From contig NZ_JAVDSL010000004.1 of NCBI RefSeq assembly GCF_031455295.1, positions 62,001 to 126,000 on the forward strand: a stretch of 64,000 bases of DNA, given 5' to 3'. Positions 42,268 through 51,707 of this stretch are shown here, piece by piece (within the stretch, counting starts at the first letter, position 1; the number at the start of each line of letters is the position of its first letter). The position numbers and the translations under genes are program-made. The stretch comes from Leifsonia sp. 1010 (GTDB lineage: Bacteria > Actinomycetota > Actinomycetes > Actinomycetales > Microbacteriaceae). The notes below the pieces were generated by a model that had not been told where the DNA came from, searched no databases, and worked only from the letters and a program-made list of their open reading frames with translations.

Positions 42268-45037
42268 CGATCAGCCACATCAGGCGGCGGCCGTAGCTTC
42301 AGTCGTCGACCTGTTCGAGGGTGCCCTGTTGCCGCCGCTGGACCTCGTTGCCGGCCTTGCGCCTGGCGCCGAGGGACATGTCAACTTTCGGCTAGACCTT
42401 GACTCGCTGGCCGCCAACCTGGCAGAAGTGACGGACCGAGAGTCTGTCCCGAGGCAGGATGCACTGATTCAGCTGGAGGACACTGACCTTCGCGACGTCG
42501 AGCGCGCGTTCCCGAACTTCTCCGTGGAAATGGAGACGGGTACGGGCAAGACCTACGTCTACATCGAGACCGCCCTGCGAATGGCCGAGCTATACGGGCT
42601 ACGCAAGTTTGTGATCCTCGTGCACTCGGTCGCGATTCGTGCCGGCGTCGTCAAGACCTTCGAGCAAACGAGTGAACATTTCGCGACTAAGTTTCCGTCA
42701 CTCAAGTACCGCTGGGGCGTTCTGGGGGAAACCGCTGCACTGACTGACTTCGCCGACCCTTCGAGTGACGTCCAGTTCCTCATCGCGAGCATCCAGTCGC
42801 TCGACAAGCCTGACACGAACACGCTGTACTCGAGCAAGGAGCAGCCGCAGCTGTGGGGCAACGCGATGAGCGGCGTGGCTCAGATAGCCGAGACGCGCCC
42901 GGTCGTCCTGATCGACGAGCCGCAGAATATGGCGACCACTCTGCGGCGCAAAGCCATCGCCACACTCAATCCTCTGGTGGCTCTCCGGTTCAGCGCTACG
43001 CACGCGGAACCCTTCAATCTCGTTCACCGCCTCGGACCGAAGCAGGCCGCGGAATCGGGATTGGTCAAGCGCGTGTCGGTCAAGGGAATAGTCGCGGGCG
43101 AAGATGGCACCCCATACATCCGCGTGGAGAAGGTCCGTAGCGTAAAGAAGCGCCTGATGGCAGACGCGGTGATTGACCGCGCGACTAGCTCTGGCACGAA
43201 GCGCCAGAGAGTCGTACTGCAGGCGGGGTCGGACCTGATCGAGGACTTCGGCGCGCCGAGCACCTACCGCGGCCTGGTTGTCGACGAGATCGCTCGCAAG
43301 CCCGACCGGGTGATCTTTGATAATGGCCTCGTCATGCAGCTCGGCGACGAGAACGGCGTCGACAGTCTCGCTGTGTGGAAAGACCAGATCAGGCAGACCA
43401 TTCGGCGACATCTGGAACGTCAGGACCAGCTTGACGGGTCGGGGCGCGAAGTGAAGGTGCTTTCGCTCTTCTTCGTTGAGCGGGTGGCGGACTACGTCGG
43501 GGATAACGCACCTCTGCCTGCCATGTTCGACGAGGTGTTCCGCGCTGAGTGGATCAGAGCGGGCAAGAAAGAAGCCGACCTCGGCGACCCTGCGGACGTT
43601 CGTGTCGCGTATTTTCCGTCTACGAAGACCGGGATCCTGAAGGACGCTACTGGAAATTCCAAGGACGACCAAGAACAGCAGTCGCGCGCATATGAAGAGA
43701 TCATCGCCAACAAGGAACTTATTCTTGATCGCGCCAATCCGCGCGCGTTCATCTTCTCCCACTCCGCGCTAAGAGAAGGTTGGGACAACCCCAACGTTTT
43801 CCAAGTTGGGTTCCTCCGCCATTCGAAGTCGGACCGCGAACGCCGTCAACAGATCGGACGAGGGCTTCGACTACCGGTCGACTCGGATGGGCTTCGCGTC
43901 TTTGACCCAGTGCTTAACCGCCTCACACTAGTCGTTGATGAGTCGTTCGTTGAGTTTCGAGATGGGCTGAACGCTGAGTACGTCAGGGAGGCGCCGAAGG
44001 GTTCCAACGCAGAAACGCCCGAGCTCGACAACTCAGATGACGAGGTCATCATCCGACGTCGGTCCGACCTTTTCGACAGCTCAGCCTTTGCTGAGCTCTG
44101 GGAGCGAATCCGTTTTAAGGCTCGCTATCGAGTCACCCTTGACGGCTCGACGCTCGCGCAGCTGGTCGCCGACTCAGAGATCCTCGAGCAGCTTCGGTAC
44201 ATCCAGAAGCGTGCAAACGTGGTGCAGAGTGCCGACCTCAGCTACGACGAGGAGGGCAACGTCGTGACCCGAGACACTGCTGTGTCGGAGGGACGCGGTG
44301 AACGCATCATGATTGTTGGCGAGCACCTGCCAAACGTTGTTCAACTCGTCGAAGATCAGCTCCAGTACGGGAAGTTCCCGCTTCGGCTGACCCGGAGCAC
44401 CCTTGCGCAGATCCTAGGGAACGTCCCCGAGGAATACGTGGGCCGGCTGATCGATGACCCGGATCGTTGGGGCCGCATCGTTGCGCAGGCGATCCGGACC
44501 GTAACAATCGAGGAGATGGTGAAGGGCATCATCTACGAGCCTCTCGGATCGTTCGACAGCTGGGACGCAAATACCGTCCTGTTGCCGGTGGAGACCAAGA
44601 CGCCAGTCCCTGCGACAGCGACCAACCCCGACCCGAAGTCTGGTGTGGTCAAGGCGCCCGAAGGAGGCCTCAACCTATATGACCACGTCGACTACGACAG
44701 CCATGTGGAGCGCAACTTCGCCGAACGTCTCGAGAGTGCTGAGGGTGAAGTTCGAATCTTCACGAAGCTGCCGCGGCGCTTCCGTGTTCGCACGCCTGTT
44801 GGCGAGTATTCGCCGGACTGGGCGATCGTCTACGACCAGGACGGGACGGAACGGCTTTACCTGGTTCGCGAGACCAAGGACACCCTGAACCTTCACGACC
44901 TCAAATGGGACGAGCGGATGCGTATCCGCTTTGCTGCCAGACACTTCGCTGCCGCTCCTGTGCCGAGCGTCGATTACACCAACACAACCGACGTGGATGG
45001 CTTCCGGATCGATATGGAACTCGGGGGAGCTTCATAA
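42251..45037 (+). CDS. res: Type III restriction-modification system endonuclease/helicase (Res)
   Basis: A 928-residue protein from GTG 42251, inside the end of mod. SF2 motifs: Walker A 'EMETGTGKTYVYIE' (93-106), DExx box 'VVLIDEPQNM' (about 216-225), motif III-like 'ALRFSATHAEPFN', and 'REGWDNPNVFQVGFLR' with 'RRQQIGRGLRLPVD' (motif VI). The C-terminal PD-(D/E)XK nuclease has 'EYSPDWAIVYDQDG' and 'LYLVRETKD' (about 854-878). ATP-driven sliding would cut when two inversely oriented unmethylated sites meet. Stop overlaps the next ATG by 1 nt (TAATG). Confidence 0.93.
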   Translation: MKFRFDDQPHQAAAVASVVDLFEGALLPPLDLVAGLAPGAEGHVNFRLDLDSLAANLAEVTDRESVPRQDALIQLEDTDLRDVERAFPNFSVEMETGTGKTYVYIETALRMAELYGLRKFVILVHSVAIRAGVVKTFEQTSEHFATKFPSLKYRWGVLGETAALTDFADPSSDVQFLIASIQSLDKPDTNTLYSSKEQPQLWGNAMSGVAQIAETRPVVLIDEPQNMATTLRRKAIATLNPLVALRFSATHAEPFNLVHRLGPKQAAESGLVKRVSVKGIVAGEDGTPYIRVEKVRSVKKRLMADAVIDRATSSGTKRQRVVLQAGSDLIEDFGAPSTYRGLVVDEIARKPDRVIFDNGLVMQLGDENGVDSLAVWKDQIRQTIRRHLERQDQLDGSGREVKVLSLFFVERVADYVGDNAPLPAMFDEVFRAEWIRAGKKEADLGDPADVRVAYFPSTKTGILKDATGNSKDDQEQQSRAYEEIIANKELILDRANPRAFIFSHSALREGWDNPNVFQVGFLRHSKSDRERRQQIGRGLRLPVDSDGLRVFDPVLNRLTLVVDESFVEFRDGLNAEYVREAPKGSNAETPELDNSDDEVIIRRRSDLFDSSAFAELWERIRFKARYRVTLDGSTLAQLVADSEILEQLRYIQKRANVVQSADLSYDEEGNVVTRDTAVSEGRGERIMIVGEHLPNVVQLVEDQLQYGKFPLRLTRSTLAQILGNVPEEYVGRLIDDPDRWGRIVAQAIRTVTIEEMVKGIIYEPLGSFDSWDANTVLLPVETKTPVPATATNPDPKSGVVKAPEGGLNLYDHVDYDSHVERNFAERLESAEGEVRIFTKLPRRFRVRTPVGEYSPDWAIVYDQDGTERLYLVRETKDTLNLHDLKWDERMRIRFAARHFAAAPVPSVDYTNTTDVDGFRIDMELGGAS

Positions 45038-47619
45038 TGCCGTCTGTAGAGGAAGAGCTGGCCGCCTGGCTTAATGACCGACTTCCGTGGGTCAAGAATC
45101 TGGCGGCTACCATCATGGCTCATGGAGTCGCGGATCAAGCCGCGGTCCAGGCTCTCGCGACGCAGCTCGTCGCCAAGACGCCATCTCCTGCTGTCAAGGC
45201 ATTCGCTGCGGCGGACTTCCCGAGCACGGTCAGCACCGGGGCTACGGTGGAGCTTCTAGGCATCCAGGACCTCGAGAACGTAAACGCGCTCGAGAAGGGT
45301 AGCTCCCTCACGTTCGGCCAGTCAGGCCTGACCGTGATTTACGGTGACAACGGGAGCGGCAAGTCGGGATTCGCTCGGCTCGTAAAAGAGTTGGTGGGCG
45401 CTCGACACCATCAGCCGATCCTGCCGAACGCGTTTGACCCCATTGCGTCCAAGGCGCAGAGCGCCACTGTCATCTATCGGGTCAACGGCGCAGAACGGTC
45501 CCTTGCGTGGCCGGCGAAGCAAGACACCGAACTTACGCAGGTGCACTTCTACGACGAAGCATGTGGGGACCACTACCTCGTTAACGACACGGAGCTCAGC
45601 TACCGACCTTCGGCGCTCGCCTTCCTCGACGACCTGATTGAGGCAACCGATCGCCTTCGCGTCGCTATCGACGCGCAACTCGCCAGGCACAACGCTCCGT
45701 CGTACCAAGTGGTCGGTCTCAACAGCGGCACGAGTTCCAGCAACTTCTGCGCAAACTTTTCGGCAGATGTGACCGACTCCGAGATCGATGCCGCCGTCGA
45801 GCTTCCCGAAGATGCGGAGTCTTCCCTGGCAAGACTCATCCAAGAGGAGAGTCGCCTCCAAACGACGAGTCCCGTCAAGGAGCAGAATCGACTCAACAAT
45901 GTGGCGAGAGCGCTCGACCGAGTGGCGGACCATCTTGATTTGTTCGAGTCTGCGCTTGGTCCCACCGCGGCAGCGGCACTCGACGACGGGATCGAGACGG
46001 CACGCTCGCTGAGGGCGGCTGCGGATCTCGCCTCCAAGGAGAGCTTCACCGACGAGCCACTCGATGGCGTCGGCTCGGAGACGTGGCGCGTCCTGTGGGA
46101 CGCCGCGGAGAAGTACTCCGTTGGCGAGGCCTATCACGAGCACGAATTTCCCTTCGTCGAGTCTGGCGCGCGGTGCCCGCTCTGCCAACAGCCTCTTCAG
46201 CCCGACGGCGCACAACGGCTCGCTCGCTTCAAGGCGTTCGTGCACGAGCAGACGGCAACTCGCGCGAGGGCGGCAGAGATCGCTGCTGATCAGGGGCTAT
46301 CGGCGTTCAAGGCCTTCGAAGTCATGAATGTTGAGATCACGACTTCTCTCATCACAATTGAAGGCGACGACCGCGATCTCGCGACTACTCTCCGGTCGGC
46401 GTTCGAGAGGGCCTCGAACGCCAAGACTCGCATCAGTGAGCGGCTTCGGAAGGAGAGCACCGAGCCCGCTTTGGATCTTCAGCTCCCGGACACAGGTGCC
46501 CTTCGATCCCGGGCCAAGACACTTCGGGAGAAAGCTTCAGCAATCGATCCCACGCAGTTCGCCGAACAACTGAAGGCGGCGACTTCCGCAAAGCACGATC
46601 TCGCCGACCGGATCGAGCTCGCAAAGCATGCGCCTGCGTTGAAGACGGAAGCCGCTCGGCTGCGCACCGTGCGGGACATAACGGCAATCAAGAATGGAAT
46701 CAGCACTCAACCGATAACCAAGCAATCGACTGCGCTCACGCGCATTCACGTCAACGAGCGGGTCAACGACAGATTTGCCCGCGAGACAGATCGGCTCGGC
46801 CTCGAACACGTCAAGCTCGATGACAAGGGTGGCGGTAAGGGAAAGCTCCGACACAAGCCCGCCCTGCTCGGTGCGAGCCTCATGACCAAGTCAGTCCGTG
46901 ATGTGCTGAGTGAGGGCGAGCAGACGGCCCTCGGTCTAGCAGGGCTCCTTACCGAGGTCAATTTCGATGCATCGAAGTCGGCGCTTGTACTGGACGACCC
47001 GATCACGTCGCTCGACCATGGGAGGCGCGAGAAGGTGGCGAGGCGGATCGCTGCGCTTGCCGGCGAGCGACAGGTCATCGTGTTCACACATGACCTCACT
47101 TTCCTTGGGGATCTCATTCGCGCAGCAGACGAAGAAGACGTGGCGCTCGCGGAGCGATCCATCACTAAGGACGGAAAGGGCATCCCCGGCCACGTGCTCG
47201 AAACCCATCCATGGAAAGCCAAGGACGCAAAGAAGCGACTGGGCGATCTTCGCGAGGGACTAGCGAGGCTCAGGAAGGAGCAGGTCGACCTTCCACCTGA
47301 GGAACATGGTCGCCGAGTACAGCTCTGGGCCGGAATGCTCTCCGAGACCTGGGAGCGCGTGGTTCGAAACGACGTAGTCGGCAAGGTCGTCGATCGCGGG
47401 ACAACCGAAGTGCGTCCAAAGATGGTTAAGCTCCTAGCTCGAATCACTGACGACGACAACGCCGACTTCCAGAGTGGCTATAGCCAGGTCTCAAAATGGG
47501 CGCCCCGTCACGACAAAAGCGAAGAGGTGAACTTCGTGGCTCCCTCATGCGACGAGTTGGAGGCGGAACTGAAGCGGCTTGAGGACTGGCACAAGCGAAT
47601 CGTCACCTACGCGCAGTAG
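45037..47619 (+). CDS. SMC/Rad50-like ATPase linked to the type III RM operon (AAA_13/RloC-PrrC-like)
   Basis: An 860-residue protein; ATG shares one base with the res stop and GGGGGAG is its RBS. N-terminal helical domain (1-75); Walker A 'GDNGSGKSG' (103-111); long helical arms (about 255-545) with a zinc-hook-like CPLC at 380-383; ABC signature 'LSEGEQTALG' (624-633); Walker B 'ALVLDDP' (649-655); D-loop SLD (658-660); H-loop 'VIVFTHD' (H685). All ATPase residues are intact. The C-terminal domain (about 765-850, 'ETWERVVRNDVVGKVVDRG...SKWAPRHDKSEE') has conserved W/R/H positions and could be an effector. PrrC/RloC anticodon nucleases share this architecture and are linked to type I systems; a type III link is less usual. 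Confidence 0.85.
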   Translation: MPSVEEELAAWLNDRLPWVKNLAATIMAHGVADQAAVQALATQLVAKTPSPAVKAFAAADFPSTVSTGATVELLGIQDLENVNALEKGSSLTFGQSGLTVIYGDNGSGKSGFARLVKELVGARHHQPILPNAFDPIASKAQSATVIYRVNGAERSLAWPAKQDTELTQVHFYDEACGDHYLVNDTELSYRPSALAFLDDLIEATDRLRVAIDAQLARHNAPSYQVVGLNSGTSSSNFCANFSADVTDSEIDAAVELPEDAESSLARLIQEESRLQTTSPVKEQNRLNNVARALDRVADHLDLFESALGPTAAAALDDGIETARSLRAAADLASKESFTDEPLDGVGSETWRVLWDAAEKYSVGEAYHEHEFPFVESGARCPLCQQPLQPDGAQRLARFKAFVHEQTATRARAAEIAADQGLSAFKAFEVMNVEITTSLITIEGDDRDLATTLRSAFERASNAKTRISERLRKESTEPALDLQLPDTGALRSRAKTLREKASAIDPTQFAEQLKAATSAKHDLADRIELAKHAPALKTEAARLRTVRDITAIKNGISTQPITKQSTALTRIHVNERVNDRFARETDRLGLEHVKLDDKGGGKGKLRHKPALLGASLMTKSVRDVLSEGEQTALGLAGLLTEVNFDASKSALVLDDPITSLDHGRREKVARRIAALAGERQVIVFTHDLTFLGDLIRAADEEDVALAERSITKDGKGIPGHVLETHPWKAKDAKKRLGDLREGLARLRKEQVDLPPEEHGRRVQLWAGMLSETWERVVRNDVVGKVVDRGTTEVRPKMVKLLARITDDDNADFQSGYSQVSKWAPRHDKSEEVNFVAPSCDELEAELKRLEDWHKRIVTYAQ

Positions 47620-48409
47620 CGCACGGTCGTAATGGGTCGTCCCGTCGTTCGCGCGTTGTAGCTCGGCCCAACGCCACCGACATTCTTCGCATTGCGCCCT
47701 TAAACGCTGCGGCGAACCGACCTTCGAGTGAACCGCGGTTTGCGCCGTCGTCGCTCGAATGTTTGGAATATGAATTCGAGCGCACCGATGACAGGCCAAA
47801 CGAAGCATCGGATCAAGAAATGGAGTTCAATTCGAACGGATGAAGCAGAGCAGGATGAATGACGGCGAAAGAACGAGGGACATACACGCAGACGAGACCA
47901 AGGCAATGAGAGATGGAAGCCAAGGGCTAGTCAAGGACTAATTCAAGGACTAATGCACGTAGGCACTTAAGTGGAAGGGCCTCTAGCGTCCCGGTTCAGC
48001 AGGGGTTCCGTGTCAACCTAGTTGCAGTGGACCGCGCACTGCTCCGAGTTCAATATTGCGCGCGGCAGGGCCGCCCGCAACGAGGGCGAAATTGTCTGCC
48101 GCTGCGGGCTGCAGACTCGCGCCTCATGGCCGTCATTGCCTCCCCTGCGCGACCCAGCGGCCGCATCCGTTTCGACTCAGGGCTCTGGTCGAAGACGCCG
48201 CACGCGGCGCTGCTCTGCTGAGGTTTGAGGGCCTTTCCGCCGCCCGATCGTAGCTCCCTCCCGGTGCTCCGTACCGGGCTTTCGCGGCGTATCCTCCCTC
48301 CGCTTCGCTCCCTCCGGTACTCCACGGACCCGGCACTGCGCACCTACCACTCGCTCTCGATCACCCGCCGGAAAGGCACTCAAAACGATCGACCTTGGGA
48401 GTGAGCGAG
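47620..48409. other. Long intergenic region with short repeats, candidate oriT or regulatory region
   Basis: No convincing ORF. Features: the direct repeat TCAAGGACTAAT twice near 47932-47954; and at 48250-48326 three related copies of CTCCCTCC followed by GGTGCTCC, GCTTCG or GGTACTCC. The GC-rich repeat block lies about 650 bp upstream of the MobF relaxase on the same strand, where an oriT could sit. Nothing proves this. Confidence 0.35.
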
Positions 48410-48661
48410 ATGCGGGTATTCGTTATCGACACCAGAGACATGGCCCCCGAACTGCAAAGCGGACTCCTGGGAGTCGAAGGGTCCACAAACCCGACCGCCA
48501 CAGAGAAGCAGGAATGCGTGGAGACCGTCAGCCATTACGTACTGGATGGGTGGGCGATCGCCGCCGACCCGCACACCCCTATCGGGTGGCTCGCCGCACT
48601 CACCGCAGAGACGGCTTGTGTGCCCTTCGTCAATCTGACCCGGCTCGGGGGCACCCGGTAG
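48410..48661 (+). CDS. Small hypothetical protein upstream of the relaxase
   Basis: An 83-residue ORF from ATG 48410 (MRVFVIDTRDMAP); GGGAGTGAGCGAG upstream serves as RBS, and a GTG 15 nt earlier is an alternative. The sequence reads 'RVFVIDTRDMAPELQSGLLGVEGSTNPTATEKQECVETVSHYVLDGWAIAAD' (quoted in part: DMAPELQSGLLGVEG), a compact mixed alpha/beta protein without signal peptide. I do not recognise it. Its location between the candidate oriT region and the MobF gene makes a mobilisation accessory or regulatory role possible. Confidence 0.5.
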   Translation: MRVFVIDTRDMAPELQSGLLGVEGSTNPTATEKQECVETVSHYVLDGWAIAADPHTPIGWLAALTAETACVPFVNLTRLGGTR

Positions 48662-48972
48662 AGGTCTTTGCCGTGGGATTGGACCCAACGACTTTCGGAT
48701 TTGCGCGTCAAAACCGGCTGGGAAACACAACGTGTAGGTATGAGGGCATTCGTTCCGGCGACCGCACCGCGGCGCAGCTCGCCGACGGGCTCGGTGGCGT
48801 ACCGGATCAGGCTATTCCCTGCCGGTCCGGTAGGGGACGACTTGCCGGAAAAACCCGGGTGCGCGCCAAATGCGCGCCAAAATGCCCTCCGAACCGGAAC
48901 TTGTAAGTAGAGGGAGTTTTTCGAACAGGGGCAAGACTGCCGAATTTTGGAAGCCGAGGGAGGTGAGTTCAG
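48662..48972. promoter_or_regulatory. Relaxase upstream region with tandem 11-bp repeat
   Basis: The 11-mer TGCGCGCCAAA occurs twice head-to-tail at about 48861-48882. An ORF across the region has no good start. Upstream of the relaxase GTG at 48973 the sequence GGGAGGTGAGTTCAG supplies the ribosome binding site. The repeat could be an operator or part of the relaxase nic region. Confidence 0.4.
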
Positions 48973-51699
48973 GTGCGCGGCGGAGTAGCCAGATGGAAGC
49001 GGGGACAACAGTCCCACGGGGTCAAGCAAGCGGTCAACTACGCCTTCTCGGGCGTTTGCGACGCCACCCTCACCGCTAGAACCGCTGACGGCGTCATCGC
49101 CGCCGCCGGCTACGCTGACGCCCTTATGACCCGGTACATCGTGGAGAACGGGGCGATCCGCGACGACCTCCTCACCCGGGAGCAGCTCAAGGACTGGGTC
49201 GACGGACTCGACCCGCTCACCGGTGACCGTCGTGGGCGGGATCTCGAGTCCCCCGTCGCTGATCTGATTCTGGATGCGACGATCAACGCACCGAAATCGT
49301 TCTCCATCGCCGCCATGCTCGACCCCGACATCGCCGTCGCATACCAGGACCTCCAAGACCGGCTCCGGGACCGAATCATCAAGCTGTGGCAATCCGAGCT
49401 CAACGCCCGCCGCGGCAAAGGCGGCGCCGTCCGAGAGAACCTGGCCCGGATCGAGGTTGTCGAACTCTGCCACGAACGTTCGCGCTCCCTGGATCCGCAC
49501 AAGCACCGTCACCTCTGGCTGAACGTCAAAGTCCAAGGCCAAGACGGCAAATGGTCCAACATCGACACCCGCGTCGCGTTGCGATTCCAGAACGTCATCA
49601 ACGCCGAAGGTGACCTCGCCTCCCGCACCGACCCCGCCTGGATCCAAGCTCTCGCAGCCAAAGGCCTCACGCTCAACGAAGACGGGGAGATCACCCAACT
49701 TCAGCACCTGGTGCGACCGCTATCGAAGAGGTCCGCACAGATCGAAGCCAATAAGGCCGCACGGACGGCCTGGTGGAAAGAGCAGCACCCCGGGGAGGAG
49801 CCCTCGCACGATGTGCTCGGCCAGATCGACCACTGGGCGTGGGCTGTCGGCCGACCCAACAAGCCCGGCGACCTGGACGAAGGCGGATGGGCCGCGCTCA
49901 TCCGGGAAGAACTCTTTGCCGCAGACCCCACACTCAGCATGCAGCGATCTCCTGCGCCGCTGACTTCCGTCGCCGTCCAGGATCTCGACCTCGAGTTGCT
50001 GGCCGCGAAGGCCGTCGTCGACGCCGACGTCCGATCGACCGCCAGCGGTGGCCGCTTTAGCACCATGGACGTGCGGGCCGGTGCGCTCCGCGCCGTCGCT
50101 GCGACTGGCGTTGTCGCCGACCGAGACGAACTCGCCGGCATCGCTCAGGAAGTCGTGGCGCGCTCGCAAACCGTGACTCTAATCTCCGAACCGGACGCCC
50201 CGAACCACGTCAAACACCTCATGGCGGTCTCGACCGCCACCCTGAAGGCAACCGTCGCCCAAAAGATCGAGGCGTTTTCCGCGCCCGGGCAGGTGCTCGA
50301 TATCGAAGAAGTGGCCGCGATCGCGCGGGCAATTGAGCCTGAGCGGACCCTCGATAAGGGACAGCTCGGTGGTGCGGCCGCCATCAGTGGCACGTCCGGC
50401 AACGTCGTCATCTCTGGGCCGGCCGGCACCGGCAAGACCACCATGCTCAAGATCGCCGGCGCCGCTCTGCGGCGACGTGGCCAGAGGATGATCATCGTCG
50501 CGCCGACTAAGAAGGCGTCCGCCGTAGCGGGACGCGAAACAATGAGTTCCTCGTCGTCGCTGCACCAACTCCTGTACGACTACGGATGGCGCTGGGCGAC
50601 CGTCGCATCGGGGGCAACTGCATGGCGGCGGCTCTTGGTCGGTGAGGTTGACCCGGACACAGGGACCAGCTACCGCGGCCCACGGATCCGCATCAACCCT
50701 GGCGATCGCATTGTCGTCGATGAGGCCGGAATGCTGGATCTTGAGGCCGCGTCGGCACTTCTGGATGTCGCGTATGCCAACAGAGCCGGCGTGGCTCTGG
50801 TCGGCGACCAGCGCCAAGCACTGCCGGTCGGGCACTCCGGAGCCATGGCACTTTTCTGGCGCCGGTCACCTGATCGCGTCGAGCTCACAGCTACCCACCG
50901 TTTTGACGACCAAGCGTGGGCGCAACTCGCTCTTCGTCTCCGCGATCCACACGGCCCAGACGAAATTCGCGAGGTCGCAAACCAGCTCATCCGGACGGAG
51001 CATGTCGTATTGGCAGATAGCGACATGTCCGCCCGCGAAGCGATGGTCGAAGGATGGCTTGACGCCGCGCAGTGCCGTCAAACTATTGCTCTGGTCACAT
51101 CGACCCACGCCGAAGCGCAGGAGATCAGCGAAGCCATACAACGCCGCCGACTCGAATCCGGGGCGATCCGTCCTGGGCGTGCACTTTACGGGCAGTTCGG
51201 GCAATCGATCTTCGTGGGCGACGTCGTCCAGACGCGACGTAACGACAGCACCGCAGACGTGCAGAACCGTCAAAACTGGATAGTGAAGGCGATCGGCAAC
51301 GACAATGTGATTCTTGCCGCCAGTACCGACACGACCGACCTTCGGAAAGTCAGTCTCGCTTACGCCGAAGAGCACATTCACCTCGCCTACGCGACAACCG
51401 TCTACGGAGTCCAAGGTGAAACCACCGACCGCGCCCTAGTTGGACCCGGTGTCGATGCCGCGGGCCTCTATGTCGGGCTCACTCGTGGAAAGCACCACAA
51501 TGCCGCAGTCCTGGTGGCCTCGACCGCGGACTCAGCCAAGTCGCAACTGGTCGAGATGATGCAACGAAGCGCACTCGAAGAGACAATGGCGAAGTCCCGA
51601 GCCGCGGCGCAGGCCGAACTAAAGCGAACTGCTCGAACGCCAGCAGCACAGATCGTCAAGGCTCCTGATCCTCAACCTTCCTCCGTCGGCGTCCGATGA
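48973..51699 (+). CDS. MobF-family relaxase with SF1 helicase (TrwC/TraI-like)
   Basis: A 908-residue protein, GTG start. The relaxase three-His metal site is 'LDPHKHRHLWLN' (H176, H178, H180). Candidate nucleophile tyrosines lie in 'NYAFSG' (Y23) and 'GYADALMTRYIVENG' (Y47, Y55); the classic N-terminal tyrosine pair is not obvious. The helicase half has Walker A 'GPAGTGKTTM' (482-491), motif II 'VVDEAGMLD' (about 581-589), 'ALVGDQRQALPVG' and a C-terminal 'VYGVQGETTDRALVG'. It would nick the element at oriT and unwind the transferred strand. No type IV secretion genes are seen, so transfer would need help from elsewhere. Confidence 0.88.
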   Translation: MRGGVARWKRGQQSHGVKQAVNYAFSGVCDATLTARTADGVIAAAGYADALMTRYIVENGAIRDDLLTREQLKDWVDGLDPLTGDRRGRDLESPVADLILDATINAPKSFSIAAMLDPDIAVAYQDLQDRLRDRIIKLWQSELNARRGKGGAVRENLARIEVVELCHERSRSLDPHKHRHLWLNVKVQGQDGKWSNIDTRVALRFQNVINAEGDLASRTDPAWIQALAAKGLTLNEDGEITQLQHLVRPLSKRSAQIEANKAARTAWWKEQHPGEEPSHDVLGQIDHWAWAVGRPNKPGDLDEGGWAALIREELFAADPTLSMQRSPAPLTSVAVQDLDLELLAAKAVVDADVRSTASGGRFSTMDVRAGALRAVAATGVVADRDELAGIAQEVVARSQTVTLISEPDAPNHVKHLMAVSTATLKATVAQKIEAFSAPGQVLDIEEVAAIARAIEPERTLDKGQLGGAAAISGTSGNVVISGPAGTGKTTMLKIAGAALRRRGQRMIIVAPTKKASAVAGRETMSSSSSLHQLLYDYGWRWATVASGATAWRRLLVGEVDPDTGTSYRGPRIRINPGDRIVVDEAGMLDLEAASALLDVAYANRAGVALVGDQRQALPVGHSGAMALFWRRSPDRVELTATHRFDDQAWAQLALRLRDPHGPDEIREVANQLIRTEHVVLADSDMSAREAMVEGWLDAAQCRQTIALVTSTHAEAQEISEAIQRRRLESGAIRPGRALYGQFGQSIFVGDVVQTRRNDSTADVQNRQNWIVKAIGNDNVILAASTDTTDLRKVSLAYAEEHIHLAYATTVYGVQGETTDRALVGPGVDAAGLYVGLTRGKHHNAAVLVASTADSAKSQLVEMMQRSALEETMAKSRAAAQAELKRTARTPAAQIVKAPDPQPSSVGVR

Positions 51700-51707
51700 C
51701 CCGACCG

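Noticed and set aside
47620-48400. Origin of replication or rep gene
   Set aside because: No Rep-like ORF, DnaA-box cluster or AT-rich iteron set; the short repeats fit an oriT or regulatory role better.
48668-48910. 80-residue plus-strand ORF before the relaxase
   Set aside because: Runs across the TGCGCGCCAAA repeat, lacks an RBS and shows no conserved pattern.
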